Shown: positions 8,117 to 18,042, counted from the first letter of the stretch. The stretch: 59,360 bases of DNA from Salinivirgaceae bacterium (GCA_017557605.1 JAFYYJ010000084.1:1-59360); one strand, 5' to 3'. Translations and numbers: made by a program. The notes: generated by a model not told the origin, from the letters alone.

Positions 8117-9868
8117 TTACTTTTTCAAATCGACTTTTATCTGCAACTCGTCCATCTGCTTCTGGTCGATTTCGCCCGGCGCGCCGAGCATCACATCGCG
8201 GCCCTGGTTGTTCTTTGGGAAGGCAATGCAGTCGCGGATTGAGTCGAGACCGGCAAACAGGCTCACAAAACGGTCGAGACCGTAAGCGAGTCCGCCGTGC
8301 GGTGGTGCACCAAACTTGAAGGCGTTCATCAGGAAGCCGAATTTGGCCTGAGCCTGCTCGGGTGTAAAGCCCAAAATCTCGAAAATCTTCTGCTGCAATT
8401 TGGCATCGTGGATACGGATTGAACCGCCGCCAACCTCAACACCATTGATAACCATATCGTAGGCGTTGGCGCGAACGCTGGCCGGGTCGGTGTCGAGCAA
8501 AGGAATGTCCTCGGGTTTGGGGCTGGTGAACGGGTGGTGCATTGCCATCAGACGCTGCTCCTCGTCGCTCCACTCGTACATCGGGAAATCGACAACCCAC
8601 AGGCACGAATATTTGTCTTTGTCGCGCAAGCCCAACTGTGAGCCCATCTCGAGACGAAGTTCGCAAAGCTGCTTGCGGGTTTTCATTGCATCGTCGCCAC
8701 TCAAAATCAGAATCAGGTCGCCGGCCTCGGCGTTCATAGCCGATTTGAGCTGCTGAAGCACATCCTGCGTGTAGAACTTATCGACACTCGACTTAACGCT
8801 GCCGTCAGCCTCAACGCGGGCGTAAACCATACCCTTGGCGCCAATCTGCGGACGCTTGACAAACTCGGTCAGCTGGTCTAGCTGCTTGCGGGTGTAGGTT
8901 GCGGCACCTTTGGCGCAGATACCGCCAATGTAAGCGGCGCTGTCGAACACGCCGAAGCCGTGGCCTTTCAGCACGTCCATCAGTTCAACAAAGCGCATAT
9001 CGAAACGAGTGTCAGGCTTGTCGGAACCATAATATTTCATTGCGTCGGCCCACGTCATACGCGGCAGTTTCGGAAGGTCGATGCCTTTCAATGCCTTGAA
9101 AAGGTGGCGGCTCATTCCCTCGAACATCTCGAGAATGTCCTCCTGCTCAATAAACGACATCTCGCAGTCGATTTGAGTGAATTCTGGCTGACGGTCGGCA
9201 CGAAGGTCCTCGTCGCGGAAGCACTTGACAATCTGGAAGTAACGGTCGATGCCCGAAACCATCAGCAACTGCTTGAGCGTTTGCGGGCTCTGGGGCAGAG
9301 CGTAGAACTGTCCGGGGTTCATACGGCTTGGAACGACAAAGTCGCGGGCACCCTCGGGTGTTGAGTTGACCAACACCGGTGTCTCAATTTCAAGAAAGCC
9401 GTGCTCGTCGAGATAGCGGCGAACCTCAAATGCGAACTTGTGGCGCAGCTCAAGATTCTTGCGCACAGCGCTGCGGCGCAGGTCGAGGTAGCGGTACTTC
9501 ATACGCAGGTCGTCGCCACCGTCGGTGTTGTCCTCAATGGTGAATGGCGGCACTTCCGACGGGTTCAGAATGGTGAGCTGGCTGACGGCAATCTCAATGT
9601 CGCCGGTAGCCATCTTGGCGTTTTTGCTCTCACGCTCAATGACTTTGCCTACAACCTGAATCACAAATTCGCGGCCAATGGCTTTCACCTGCTGAACGAG
9701 TTCGGGTTTGTCGGCATCGAAAACCAACTGGGTGATTCCGTAGCGGTCGCGCAAATCGACAAACGCCATTCCGCCCAACTCGCGTGTTTTCTGGACCCAA
9801 CCGCAGAGCGTTACGGTCTGGCCTATGTTAGCGGCATTGAGTTCGCCGCAAGTGTGTGTACGATACAT
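8117..9868 (-). CDS. aspS: aspartate--tRNA ligase
   Basis: AspS charges tRNA-Asp with aspartate in the cytoplasm. The 583-residue bacterial-type enzyme shows the N-terminal OB fold that binds the anticodon ([20 protein letters not shown], residues 17-36), class II motif 2 ([18 protein letters not shown], about 217-234), the GAD insertion typical of bacterial AspRS in the middle, and motif 3 ([15 protein letters not shown]) near the C-terminus. Length is normal for the family (580-590). The ATG at 9866-9868 follows a consensus promoter with a leader of about 20 nt. It is transcribed alone: the next gene on this strand is separated by a terminator on each side. Confidence 0.98.
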   Translation of the reverse strand: MYRTHTCGELNAANIGQTVTLCGWVQKTRELGGMAFVDLRDRYGITQLVFDADKPELVQQVKAIGREFVIQVVGKVIERESKNAKMATGDIEIAVSQLTILNPSEVPPFTIEDNTDGGDDLRMKYRYLDLRRSAVRKNLELRHKFAFEVRRYLDEHGFLEIETPVLVNSTPEGARDFVVPSRMNPGQFYALPQSPQTLKQLLMVSGIDRYFQIVKCFRDEDLRADRQPEFTQIDCEMSFIEQEDILEMFEGMSRHLFKALKGIDLPKLPRMTWADAMKYYGSDKPDTRFDMRFVELMDVLKGHGFGVFDSAAYIGGICAKGAATYTRKQLDQLTEFVKRPQIGAKGMVYARVEADGSVKSSVDKFYTQDVLQQLKSAMNAEAGDLILILSGDDAMKTRKQLCELRLEMGSQLGLRDKDKYSCLWVVDFPMYEWSDEEQRLMAMHHPFTSPKPEDIPLLDTDPASVRANAYDMVINGVEVGGGSIRIHDAKLQQKIFEILGFTPEQAQAKFGFLMNAFKFGAPPHGGLAYGLDRFVSLFAGLDSIRDCIAFPKNNQGRDVMLGAPGEIDQKQMDELQIKVDLKK

Positions 9869-9890
9869 AATGTTTTATTTTTTGCAGCGG

Positions 9891-9924
9891 CAAAGGTAAT
9901 TAACGAAACGTAAACGAAAACAAA
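9891..9924 (-). promoter_or_regulatory. aspS promoter
   Basis: On the minus strand TACCTTTG at 9898-9891 matches the Bacteroidota -7 consensus TAnnTTTG exactly. A TTTG at 9924-9921 lies 22 nt further upstream as a -33 candidate. The upstream sequence is rich in GTTTACG/GTTTTCG motifs that recur at two other sites in the window. Confidence 0.75.
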
Positions 9925-9954
9925 AAACGTAAACACTGACGCTGACGAAAACAA

Positions 9955-9985
9955 CAAAAAAATGCCGCCCTTGATGGACGGCATT
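9955..9985 (-). terminator. intrinsic terminator of the receptor/lipoprotein pair
   Basis: On the minus strand AATGCCGTCC and GGGCGGCATT form a stem followed by seven T. It begins 5 nt past the stop of the lipoprotein gene. Confidence 0.88.
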
Positions 9986-9989
9986 GTGT

Positions 9990-11255
9990 TTAATAATCGA
10001 ATATGTAATTATAATTGCCCATGCTTATTACAATATTGCGGAAATAGAATGTGCCATTATTGGTGCCGGCAGTGTTAGTAAGGTTTATTTGGATGCCAAT
10101 ATATTCTGTACCCTTTTTTCCAATTCTTAACCTGTCGCCCCATGACACATGAGTCCACTCCTTATTTGGAATTTTTCTTGGTTGATTGTGGACATAACCC
10201 CAGAAGCCACCAGCGTTAGAAGTTACAAGCTCAGTGTTTTCGTCAGCATTCCATTGCCAGTCGTCGTGAATAGGGTATGCTTGCCACCCTTGTTTGCCAG
10301 TCAAAAGATGTATTTCTGCTGTGTCATTGTCATTATCCGAAGCTCTTTCCCAATAGACATCACAGTCAAAGGTGAAATAGTTGCCCCAATCTTGGCCTTT
10401 GTTGCCATGCATAACGTTGCATAATTCAACGTCCCAATCGTTTCCTGCTCTTGGAACTTCAAGGGCGTAAGCAAAAAAATGATTCTCACCATCTACCTTT
10501 TCGACAGTTTTAAGTGGTGATGATAAAGCTCCATCGGTAAACCATTTATTAAAATAGAAAGGGGTGTCTTTGAATTGCAAAGGTGTCATATAGACGCCTC
10601 CCGAAAATTTCGCCATAAGGCTCATGTCGTCTGTGACATTGATTTTAAGAGGATTATCAATGCTGTAAAAGCTGCCGGTTTCGTCATCATACCAACCAAC
10701 AAAACGATAGTCAGAAGAGTTTGGTGTGGCAGTGAGCACTAATGGGTCGCCATAGTCGTACCAGCCTCCGCCTGTAACCTCACCTTCGCCAACTGCTGTA
10801 ACAGCTATCAGGTAATCGCCGCTGGTGTTGCCAGCGTTGTTGATATTCAGTGTTTCAGAGTTGTAAACAACAAGGTTAGAAAGCGATTCGTCGGCCATGC
10901 GCACCACAAACTCAAAGTCCTGGGCGCTATCGAGTGCGTCCGACACCTTGTCGGCAGCAATGTTCAGCCATGAGCCTTCGACGGTGGCTATTTTGGTCTC
11001 TGCCAAAAAAGCGCCGGCCTGTTTAACAAACACATCGTATTTCACTATCGGGCTGCCTATGGCGTGGTTTCTGTTGGTGTAGAAAATCGGGCTTTCCCAA
11101 TAGAGCTGGTAGGTGCCGTCGGTTATGTCAACCATTACGGTGGCATTCTCGTTTGCGAATCCGTTGATGCGTATTTTGTCGTCATTTGAGTCATCGTCAC
11201 AGGAGACAAGCAAAAGTGCCGCCAAAGCCGCCAATATCAGTTTGTTTGCTTTCAT
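9990..11255 (-). CDS. lipoprotein with an InlB-like (Flg_new) repeat, partner of the SusC-like receptor
   Basis: The signal sequence ends in a lipobox with Cys19 (ALLLVSC followed by Asp/Ser-rich residues), so the protein should be lipidated and, in this phylum, often surface exposed. Residues about 150-215 form a divergent InlB B-repeat (GEGEVTGGGWYDYGDPLVL, then YRFVGWYDDETG and MSLMAKF). The C-terminal ~200 residues, with several Trp and a DWGNYFTFDCDVYWE stretch, look like a beta-sandwich, perhaps carbohydrate binding, but I do not recognise a named family. It starts 4 nt after the SusC-like gene ends, so the two are cotranscribed and probably act together at the cell surface. It is not SusD-like: no TPR/SusD motifs are visible. 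Confidence 0.75.
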   Translation of the reverse strand: MKANKLILAALAALLLVSCDDDSNDDKIRINGFANENATVMVDITDGTYQLYWESPIFYTNRNHAIGSPIVKYDVFVKQAGAFLAETKIATVEGSWLNIAADKVSDALDSAQDFEFVVRMADESLSNLVVYNSETLNINNAGNTSGDYLIAVTAVGEGEVTGGGWYDYGDPLVLTATPNSSDYRFVGWYDDETGSFYSIDNPLKINVTDDMSLMAKFSGGVYMTPLQFKDTPFYFNKWFTDGALSSPLKTVEKVDGENHFFAYALEVPRAGNDWDVELCNVMHGNKGQDWGNYFTFDCDVYWERASDNDNDTAEIHLLTGKQGWQAYPIHDDWQWNADENTELVTSNAGGFWGYVHNQPRKIPNKEWTHVSWGDRLRIGKKGTEYIGIQINLTNTAGTNNGTFYFRNIVISMGNYNYIFDY

Positions 11256-11259
11256 GGTG

Positions 11260-13683
11260 TCAGTCTTTTATGTTGATGTTTAGTTTGACGCCCATACTGA
11301 AAATGATGGGGCGTTGGTAGTTGTTGGGCTTATAGTCGTGGCCGTAGAATATCTCAGGTTCGTCGCCTTCGTATTTAGTAATGACAACCGGGTTTTGCAC
11401 AGCCGCATAAGCCCGTCCCGACAGTGGTCCCAGCTTTTTGAACCGATAGCCGAGAACAATGTCATCGATGCGGAGGAACGATGAGTTGTGGATGTCGCCC
11501 GTACCGATGTATGTTGTGTGTTCCTGTTGCTTTACAATGTTGTAGCGACCGAGGCTGGCGTGTGAGTCAACTTGCAGATAAACGTTCATAGCCTCAAAAT
11601 AGGTGTTGAGACTGGCTATGGCAGCGGGTATCGGGCTTAGGTCGGTCGATGTGAGGTCTTCATTGTCAATTTTGCCGTCATTGTTTTTGTCGACAAACAC
11701 ACCCTCAATCGGATTTTCGCCGTTGTAGGCCGACTCATATACAGTATAGGCCAAAGGACGCTCGCCAATCAGATTCGTGCCCCATTCCGTACCATCATAA
11801 TATTCAAAGTTGAGGTCGTCTTCTTTGGTGGTGAAGCTGGCGTTGCAACTCGCGTTGCCGCCAATGCGCCATTTCACGTTGGGTGAGTCAATCAGCTTCA
11901 CGCCAAGCGACAGCTCGCCTCCGATATTAAAGAGCGAAATCCACTTGTAACCGCTTTCAATATAGTTGTAATCGTTATAGTCATAGTAATAGTAATCGTT
12001 ATCGTTATAGTCATAGTTATTGTTCGAACCGTTGCTCCAATATTTTGAAGGATGGGTATGCACATAGAAATCGAGCGAGCTGTAGAATCGTTTCTGTGGT
12101 TTCCCTATATCGATACCAAAATTGTAGCTCAGTGTGTTGAAATTGCTGGCCCATTCGGGTTTGTCGCCAACTGATAAGCCAAGCAGTCCGAAGCCTGTGC
12201 GGATAACCACTGCGCTACCGGCCTTTACGCCAAGCGATAGTGCCGCCGACAGTTTGTCGTATTCAGAATTGTCGTTGAAGCGGCTGTTCAGATTAAGCAG
12301 GAATCTGTTGAGTTGCACATTGAATTGTCCGTAGAACGATTTTAATGTCGATTCTTCATCTTTGTGTGTATTCCCGTTGATTTCATTATTGAAATATGAG
12401 TGTGAGAACGTGGCGCCGGCTTTAAGTTCGATGTAGTGTTCTTTGTCGAACTCGTGGTTGTAGTCGATGTTGCCATCGAACATAAAGCGGTTATGTTTGC
12501 TCTTTGCTATCAATTCCCAATCACCGATTTCATCGTAATAAATTGTGCTTGATGTTTTAGTGTTGGTATTGGCGTAGCTTGCCAGAATGTTCACGTGCAA
12601 ATCTTCGAAAAAGTGGAGCGAGTAGTCGGTTTTCAGCGTGCCCATAAAGTTGTTGCTGTTAGGGTTGCCCGAGTTTTCGTTCTCTGTAAGTGAGTATAAA
12701 TCGCTGAAAATATCCTCGTTATCACATTTACGGAAATATCCGTTGAAGTCGATTTTAAGGTGGTTGTCGAGCAGCGACGGACCAACCCAGACTGAGGTTG
12801 AAAGACGGTTGGAGCCGGTGTTTTCCATAACTCCGTTAATCATGTTGTAACCGATAGTGGCGCGGTAGGGTAGAGGTCCGGCCACACCTTCGACGCGTGC
12901 GTTGTGTTTGGTGCTGACAGAGTTTTTGTAGCCGTCGGTCTCATCGCAGGTGTTGTACGATGCGTTACCGTCGTAGCTGACTGTCAGTGCTTTTTTGACT
13001 TTCTGGCGCGTGCTGATAACTATAACGCCGTTGTCGCCCAAGTCGCCGTATTGCGCTCGTGCGGCAGCGTCTTTCAAAACACGAATCGAAACAATGTCGG
13101 CGGGATTTAGTGCGCTGATGGCCTCGCTGCCTTTGAAATAAGCGCCATCGACAACAAACAGCGGCGAGCCGTTGTCACCTGTTGGCGAATATCCGCCGCG
13201 CAAGCGGTAGCCGGCTTTGCCCCACGGGTTGCCGCCGTCCGATACTATCTCCAATCCGGGCACGCGGCCAAGCAGAAACTGATAGACGTCGGTTTCAAGT
13301 CCGGTGGCCGCATCAGCGGTTGTAACCAGAGTGTTAGATGTTGTCAGGTTGTAGAAGTTGTCGTTGCCGTAGAAGCCCTCGTCTTCTACAATTGCGGGCT
13401 TGAGCTTCAGGTCGGCTGTTGCCAAATCGCGCACAGGCACTTCAAGGTTCTGGAAACCGTTGAAGGTTATGAGCAGTACGGCACTGCTGTCGGCCGGAAT
13501 CAGGAACTCGCCGTTCAAGCCGGAGATGGTGGACACGGTAGTTCCTTTGACAAATACATTGGCACCGATAATTGGCTCGCCGTCTTGGTTCCGCACAACA
13601 CCTTTGACGCCTTTTTGGGCAAACACGGAACTGGCTGCAAGTGTGATGCACACTGCTATCGAGATTTTTCTTAATAAGTTCAT
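11260..13683 (-). CDS. SusC/RagA-like TonB-linked outer-membrane protein (short)
   Basis: The ATG at 13681-13683 starts a good signal peptide (MNLLRKISIAVCITLAAS, cleavage after VFAQ); a start eight codons earlier would add FFCKALV ahead of it and is less likely. A CarboxypepD_reg-like domain follows (KGVKGVVRNQDGEPIIGANV), then a plug domain (GRVPGLEIVSDGG, LFVVDGAYF, IVSIRVLKDAAARAQYGDLG and NGVIVISTR), then a beta-barrel ending in IIFSMGVKLNINI. At 807 residues it is shorter than typical SusC proteins (about 950-1050). An Asn/Asp/Tyr-only stretch (YDYNDNDYYYYDYND, DNA 11966-12022) lies in a probable surface loop. The cotranscribed downstream gene encodes a lipoprotein, so the pair may take up a ligand, but SusD is absent and the substrate is unknown. 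Confidence 0.88.
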   Translation of the reverse strand: MNLLRKISIAVCITLAASSVFAQKGVKGVVRNQDGEPIIGANVFVKGTTVSTISGLNGEFLIPADSSAVLLITFNGFQNLEVPVRDLATADLKLKPAIVEDEGFYGNDNFYNLTTSNTLVTTADAATGLETDVYQFLLGRVPGLEIVSDGGNPWGKAGYRLRGGYSPTGDNGSPLFVVDGAYFKGSEAISALNPADIVSIRVLKDAAARAQYGDLGDNGVIVISTRQKVKKALTVSYDGNASYNTCDETDGYKNSVSTKHNARVEGVAGPLPYRATIGYNMINGVMENTGSNRLSTSVWVGPSLLDNHLKIDFNGYFRKCDNEDIFSDLYSLTENENSGNPNSNNFMGTLKTDYSLHFFEDLHVNILASYANTNTKTSSTIYYDEIGDWELIAKSKHNRFMFDGNIDYNHEFDKEHYIELKAGATFSHSYFNNEINGNTHKDEESTLKSFYGQFNVQLNRFLLNLNSRFNDNSEYDKLSAALSLGVKAGSAVVIRTGFGLLGLSVGDKPEWASNFNTLSYNFGIDIGKPQKRFYSSLDFYVHTHPSKYWSNGSNNNYDYNDNDYYYYDYNDYNYIESGYKWISLFNIGGELSLGVKLIDSPNVKWRIGGNASCNASFTTKEDDLNFEYYDGTEWGTNLIGERPLAYTVYESAYNGENPIEGVFVDKNNDGKIDNEDLTSTDLSPIPAAIASLNTYFEAMNVYLQVDSHASLGRYNIVKQQEHTTYIGTGDIHNSSFLRIDDIVLGYRFKKLGPLSGRAYAAVQNPVVITKYEGDEPEIFYGHDYKPNNYQRPIIFSMGVKLNINIKD

Positions 13684-13740
13684 AACAAGTGCTTTGCAAA
13701 AAAACAATGCAAAATAGGGAATATGATTGAATTACACAAA

Positions 13741-13773
13741 AAAAATCCCCGTCACCAGCAGGTAACGGGGATT
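13741..13773 (-). terminator. intrinsic terminator of the frdCAB operon
   Basis: On the minus strand AATCCCCGT and ACGGGGATT form a 9-bp GC-rich stem followed by eight T. It starts about 20 nt past the frdB stop. Confidence 0.92.
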
Positions 13774-13793
13774 TTCTATACTATGTAAAACTG

Positions 13794-14555
13794 TTAGTCT
13801 TTCAGTTTTGCGCAGATAAACTCGCGGTTCAAACGAGCGATGTTGCTGATTGAAACGCGTTTCGGGCATTCAGCCTCGCAAGCGCGGGTGTTGGTGCAGT
13901 TACCAAAGCCGAGTTCGTCCATTTTGGCAACCATAGCCTTAACACGTTTTGCAGCCTCAACACGGCCTTGCGGCAGCAGAGCAAACTGCGAAACCTTTGC
14001 CGATACGAACAACATTGCCGAACCATTCTTGCAGGCAGCAACGCAAGCACCGCAACCAATACAAGTAGCTGAATCCATAGCCTCGTCAGCGTCAACCTTC
14101 GAGATTGGAATAGCGTTGGCATCCTGTGCGCCACCGCAGTTGAACGAAACGTAGCCACCAGCCTGTTGAATCTGGTCGAAGGCGTTGCGGTTCACCATCA
14201 AGTCTTTGATAACAGGGAACGCAGCCGAGCGCCACGGCTCAACAGTGATTGTATCACCATTTTTGAAGCGGCGCATATAGAGCTGGCAAGTGGTTGCGCC
14301 AGTTGCCGGGCCGTGCGGGTGACCGTTGATATAGAGCGAGCACATTCCGCAGATACCCTCGCGGCAGTCGTGGTCGAACACAATTGGCTCCTGACCTTTC
14401 TCAATCAAGCTTTCGTTCAAGATATCCAAAGTCTCAAGGAACGATGTGTCGGGCGTAGTCTCAACATTCTCGTAAGTTACAAAACCGCCTTTTTCTTTCG
14501 GGCCGGCCTGACGCCAAACCTTCAAGTTCACTTTCATTATATTATCTGTAGCCAT
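13794..14555 (-). CDS. frdB: succinate dehydrogenase/fumarate reductase iron-sulfur subunit
   Basis: This subunit passes electrons between the flavoprotein and the cytochrome b subunit through three iron-sulfur clusters. The [2Fe-2S] site is visible as CREGICGMC at residues 64-72 with a further Cys at 90. The second half carries [14 protein letters not shown] and [14 protein letters not shown] for the [4Fe-4S] and [3Fe-4S] clusters. At 253 residues the length fits the type B enzymes. The ATG at 14553-14555 lies 24 nt past the frdA stop; an internal ATG ([10 protein letters not shown], codon 7) is an alternative start. It is the last gene of the frdC-frdA-frdB operon and is followed by a strong terminator. 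In Bacteroidales this complex mainly reduces fumarate with menaquinol, which is why frd rather than sdh is used here. Confidence 0.95.
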   Translation of the reverse strand: MATDNIMKVNLKVWRQAGPKEKGGFVTYENVETTPDTSFLETLDILNESLIEKGQEPIVFDHDCREGICGMCSLYINGHPHGPATGATTCQLYMRRFKNGDTITVEPWRSAAFPVIKDLMVNRNAFDQIQQAGGYVSFNCGGAQDANAIPISKVDADEAMDSATCIGCGACVAACKNGSAMLFVSAKVSQFALLPQGRVEAAKRVKAMVAKMDELGFGNCTNTRACEAECPKRVSISNIARLNREFICAKLKD

Positions 14556-14579
14556 TTCTTATTTGCTTTAAAGAGTTAA

Positions 14580-16559
14580 TTAAGATTTATAGTTGCGAGT
14601 TTGAACTTTAATTGCCTCATACTTAAGTGGTTCTTTCAGCAGTTCAGGCTCTTTGTCGTCGCTGTTCTGATAGTTCCAGCAACCAACATAGAAGTAGTTC
14701 TCGTCGTCGCGTTTAGCCTCGCCCTCTTCGGTCTGGTACTCCTCGCGGAAGTGTCCGCCGCAGCTCTCGTTGCGGTTCAGAGCGTCGAACGCGATAAGCT
14801 CGCCCATCACAATGAAATCTTTCAGGTGGAAGGCCTTGTCAAGCTCAATGTTCATACCTTCTTTAGTTCCCGGGATGAACAGATTGGTCTCGAACTCTTT
14901 GCGAAGTTCCTTCAGTTTCTTGAGCGCTGTCTCAAGGCTTTCTTTGGTGCGGCCCATACCAACATACTCCCACATAATGTGGCCGAGTTCCTTGTGGATA
15001 GAGTCAACCGAACGTTTACCCTTGATGTTCATCAGAGCATCCTCATCGGCCTCGCATTTCTTTTGAGCATCGATAAACTCTTTGCTGTCAGGATTGAAGC
15101 GCGGAACGGTGATTTGGTCGCTCAGATAGTTCTGAATGGTGTAAGGCAGAACGAAATATCCGTCGGCCAGACCCTGCATCAGAGCCGAAGCACCCAAGCG
15201 GTTTGCACCGTGGTCAGAGAAGTTGCACTCGCCAATGGCGAACAAACCTTTCACTGAAGTCTGCAACTCATAATCGACCCAAAGACCACCCATTGTGTAG
15301 TGGATAGCCGGGAAAATCATCATCGGGTTGTAGTATTTAACACCGTTAATCTCTTTTGCAAGTTCGCCCGGATTAACGTCCGAAATCTCTTCATACATAT
15401 CGAACAGGTTGCCGTAACGCTGACGAACAACATCGATACCCAGACGGTTGATAGCCTCCGAGAAGTCAAGGAATACGGCCAAACCGGTGTTGTTTACGCC
15501 GAAGCCCTTGTCGCAACGCTCTTTAGCGGCGCGGCTGGCAACGTCACGCGGAACCAGGTTGCCGAATGCCGGGTAGCGGCGCTCCAAGTAGTAATCGCGG
15601 TCCTCTTCCGGAATGTCAGAGCCTTTGATTTCGCCCTTCTGAAGTTTCTTTGCGTCCTCGATGTTCTTCGGAACCCAAATGCGGCCGTCGTTACGCAACG
15701 ACTCCGACATCAGTGTCAGCTTCGACTGTTTGTCACCGTGAACAGGGATACAAGTCGGGTGAATCTGAACGTATGACGGGTTTGCAAAGTATGCGCCTTT
15801 GCGGTAAGCGGCAATTGCAGCTGAGCAGTTGCAGCCCATAGCGTTTGTCGAAAGGAAGTAGGTGTTGCCGTAACCGCCGGTTGCCAAAACAACTGCGTGA
15901 GCGGCAAAACGCTCGAATTTGCCAGTTACAAGGTTCTTGGCGATGATACCACGTGCGCGGCCATCAACCATAACCACATCGTGCATTTCGTAGCGGTTGT
16001 AGCTCTTCACTTTTCCTGCCTTTATTTGGCGGTTGAGCGATGAGTAAGCGCCAAGCAGAAGCTGCTGGCCAGTCTGACCTTTGGCGTAGAATGTACGGCT
16101 TACCTGTGCACCACCGAACGAACGGTTGGCAAGCAAACCACCGTATTCACGAGCAAAAGGAACGCCCTGCGCAACGCACTGGTCGATAATGTTGTTCGAC
16201 ACCTCTGCCAAACGGTAAACGTTGGCCTCGCGAGCGCGATAGTCGCCGCCCTTAACGGTGTCGTAGAACAAACGGTAAACCGAGTCACCATCGTTCTGAT
16301 AGTTCTTTGCTGCGTTGATACCGCCCTGAGCTGCAATTGAGTGAGCGCGGCGCGGTGAGTCCTGAATGCAGAAGTTCAGAACGTTGAAACCCATCTCGGC
16401 AAGAGTAGAAGCTGCCGAAGCACCAGCCAAACCTGTACCAACGACAATGATGTCGAGTTTACGCTTGTTGGCAGGATTGACAAGTTTCTGATGTGCCTTA
16501 TAGTTGGTCCATTTTTCAGCTACTGGACCTTCTGGTATTTTCGAATCTATAGTTGACAT
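14580..16559 (-). CDS. frdA: succinate dehydrogenase/fumarate reductase flavoprotein subunit
   Basis: This is the catalytic subunit that interconverts fumarate and succinate on covalently bound FAD. The dinucleotide-binding motif [15 protein letters not shown] spans residues 37-51; the flavinylated His is H73 in [10 protein letters not shown]. Substrate-site regions include [12 protein letters not shown] and the C-terminal GGHFREEYQ. At 659 residues it matches the long type B family found in Bacteroidota and Wolinella-like enzymes. It sits between frdC (36 nt upstream) and frdB (24 nt downstream) in one operon. Together with NQR at the left edge, it makes an anaerobic electron-transport chain from NADH to fumarate that produces succinate. 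Confidence 0.97.
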   Translation of the reverse strand: MSTIDSKIPEGPVAEKWTNYKAHQKLVNPANKRKLDIIVVGTGLAGASAASTLAEMGFNVLNFCIQDSPRRAHSIAAQGGINAAKNYQNDGDSVYRLFYDTVKGGDYRAREANVYRLAEVSNNIIDQCVAQGVPFAREYGGLLANRSFGGAQVSRTFYAKGQTGQQLLLGAYSSLNRQIKAGKVKSYNRYEMHDVVMVDGRARGIIAKNLVTGKFERFAAHAVVLATGGYGNTYFLSTNAMGCNCSAAIAAYRKGAYFANPSYVQIHPTCIPVHGDKQSKLTLMSESLRNDGRIWVPKNIEDAKKLQKGEIKGSDIPEEDRDYYLERRYPAFGNLVPRDVASRAAKERCDKGFGVNNTGLAVFLDFSEAINRLGIDVVRQRYGNLFDMYEEISDVNPGELAKEINGVKYYNPMMIFPAIHYTMGGLWVDYELQTSVKGLFAIGECNFSDHGANRLGASALMQGLADGYFVLPYTIQNYLSDQITVPRFNPDSKEFIDAQKKCEADEDALMNIKGKRSVDSIHKELGHIMWEYVGMGRTKESLETALKKLKELRKEFETNLFIPGTKEGMNIELDKAFHLKDFIVMGELIAFDALNRNESCGGHFREEYQTEEGEAKRDDENYFYVGCWNYQNSDDKEPELLKEPLKYEAIKVQTRNYKS

Positions 16560-16594
16560 ATTATTTCAAATTAAAATAGTTAGCAATGAATCGA

Positions 16595-17272
16595 TTAGCA
16601 GCAAAGCGATTTAATGTAAGCGGCAATCACAACTGCGGCAAAGCCCAAGAAGATGATTGTAGTTACAATGTTCGAGATGCATCTCCAACGGTCAATCCAA
16701 ACCTTGTTGTTCCAGCCGATGGTCTGAAGTGCGCTCCAGAAACCGTGTCCGAGGTGGAACCAGATGGCCACGAACCAAATCAGATAGCAGACAACAATCA
16801 GCGGTTTGCTGAAGTAGAACTGCATCCAGGCTGCGCCGTCGGCCACACCAAACTGGTTGGTGGTGATGCCTGCAATCTCGGCAAACTGCATTTTGTACCA
16901 GAACTGGCTCAAGTGAAGAGCTAAACCCACAAATACAATGCAGCCAAGCACCAGCATGTTCTGCGATGCCCACTCTACAGTGGCGGGTTTCTCCTGGCAA
17001 GCGTATCTTTCAACGCCGCGAGCCTTGCGGTTCTGAATGGTCAGGATGAAGGCGTACACAATGTGGAATACAAATCCAGCAGCCAGAACAAGTGTTCCAG
17101 CCAAGGCGTACCAGTTGGCGCCAAGGAATTCGCACACGGCATTGTAAGCCTCACCACTAAAAATTGCCACCACATTCATCGACATGTGGAACAGCAAAAA
17201 CAGAACTAGGAAAAGGCCTGATATACTCATTATCAGCTTCTTCCCAATTGATGACAAACAAGAATTACTCAT
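16595..17272 (-). CDS. frdC: succinate dehydrogenase/fumarate reductase cytochrome b subunit
   Basis: The 225-residue integral membrane protein belongs to the b558 family that anchors type B complexes and oxidises quinol. Five hydrophobic segments are visible, starting with LIMSISGLFLVLFLLFHMSM. Candidate haem-ligand histidines occur in LFHMSMN, GFVFHIVYA, LHLSQFW and WFHLGHGFW. The ATG at 17270-17272 follows an exact TAnnTTTG promoter box. It is the first gene of the operon, as usual in Bacteroidales (C-A-B order). Confidence 0.93.
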   Translation of the reverse strand: MSNSCLSSIGKKLIMSISGLFLVLFLLFHMSMNVVAIFSGEAYNAVCEFLGANWYALAGTLVLAAGFVFHIVYAFILTIQNRKARGVERYACQEKPATVEWASQNMLVLGCIVFVGLALHLSQFWYKMQFAEIAGITTNQFGVADGAAWMQFYFSKPLIVVCYLIWFVAIWFHLGHGFWSALQTIGWNNKVWIDRWRCISNIVTTIIFLGFAAVVIAAYIKSLCC

Positions 17273-17312
17273 AGTCTGATTTTTATTAATTAAATGTCAG
17301 TTAAAATTTGGG

Positions 17313-17320
17313 CAAAGCTA
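17313..17320 (-). promoter_or_regulatory. frdCAB promoter (-7 box)
   Basis: The minus-strand octamer TAGCTTTG matches TAnnTTTG exactly and predicts a leader of about 36 nt. No convincing -33 TTTG is visible. Confidence 0.6.
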
Positions 17321-17470
17321 ACAATTTTCGGTTGCTAAAAACAGACGTGGAGGCAAAAAACACGGCATTTGGATGTTAAAATTTCAACTGTATAATCACT
17401 TTAATTAAAATGAATTGATTTACAGTGAAATGCTATAAGGAAGGTTCATGCATAACCCATAAATAGATTG

Positions 17471-17489
17471 ACACATATTATATATGTGT
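17471..17489 (-). terminator. AT-rich hairpin after the SPOR gene
   Basis: ACACATAT and ATATGTGT form a perfect 8-bp stem around a 3-nt loop, 27 nt beyond the SPOR gene stop. It lacks a T run, so it may be a weak terminator or a regulatory palindrome upstream of frdC. Confidence 0.35.
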
Positions 17490-17515
17490 GAATTGGCGAG
17501 GGGAAGGGAAATGTC

Positions 17516-17983
17516 CTAATTATTTGCTGTTTCGTCAGCCAACTTTGGGAATTTGATTTTGGCTTTTACCACGTATGAGTCAGGATACAAACCTTTTATC
17601 TTATGGTAGAACGCATTGGCTTCACCTTTGCTGCGGAAATCACCAACGCACATTTTAAAGTACGGAGCTTTATATTCGGTATAGATTTGCGCATTGTCGA
17701 AATCGGGGAAGTTGCGCAGAAATTGCTGGCTGATGCTGAGCATTGTGGCGCGTGCATTCTGTCCTGAACCAGAAAAAATCTGCACGCGGTAACCGTTCAT
17801 ACCATCGCGTTTATTGGCATCAGCAAAAATGTCAACCATTTTATAGAGTTTTGTGTCTTGCAAAACCGATATTTTCCCATAGCCGTCGTGCTGCTCGTTC
17901 AACTGAAGAAACAAGTCGTTTGTTTGGGCTTTAGCGCACAAACCTGAAAAAATCAGCATTGCTGCAAACAATAAACGTGACAT
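17516..17983 (-). CDS. SPOR-domain periplasmic protein
   Basis: From the ATG at 17981-17983 the product is 155 residues with a signal peptide (MSRLLFAAMLIFSGLCAKAQ). The last ~80 residues form a SPOR domain (GYRVQIFSGSGQNARATML, then YTEYKAPYFKMCVGDFRSKG and YPDSYVVKAKIKFP). SPOR domains bind denuded glycan strands of peptidoglycan, often at division sites. A longer reading from 18004 is ruled out because its first codons overlap the -7 box at 18002-18009. It is divergent from thiL and stands alone. Its precise role is unknown. Confidence 0.88.
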   Translation of the reverse strand: MSRLLFAAMLIFSGLCAKAQTNDLFLQLNEQHDGYGKISVLQDTKLYKMVDIFADANKRDGMNGYRVQIFSGSGQNARATMLSISQQFLRNFPDFDNAQIYTEYKAPYFKMCVGDFRSKGEANAFYHKIKGLYPDSYVVKAKIKFPKLADETANN

Positions 17984-18001
17984 AAATTCTGTTTTTCTGC
18001 G

Positions 18002-18009
18002 CAAAGATA
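18002..18009 (-). promoter_or_regulatory. promoter of the SPOR gene (-7 box)
   Basis: The minus-strand octamer TATCTTTG matches TAnnTTTG exactly. With transcription beginning near 17996 it fixes the start codon of the SPOR gene at 17983. Confidence 0.65.
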
Positions 18010-18042
18010 GTAATAATTGGCTTACTCATTATTTTTTCGAAT

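Noticed and set aside
11255..11260. The lipoprotein at 9990-11255 as a SusD homologue
   Set aside because: Its position after a SusC-like gene suggests it, but it has an InlB-like repeat and beta-rich C-terminus and none of the SusD/RagB helical motifs.
14601..15776. Two long plus-strand frames opposite frdA
   Set aside because: Shadows of the biased codon usage of frdA; the encoded sequences look random.
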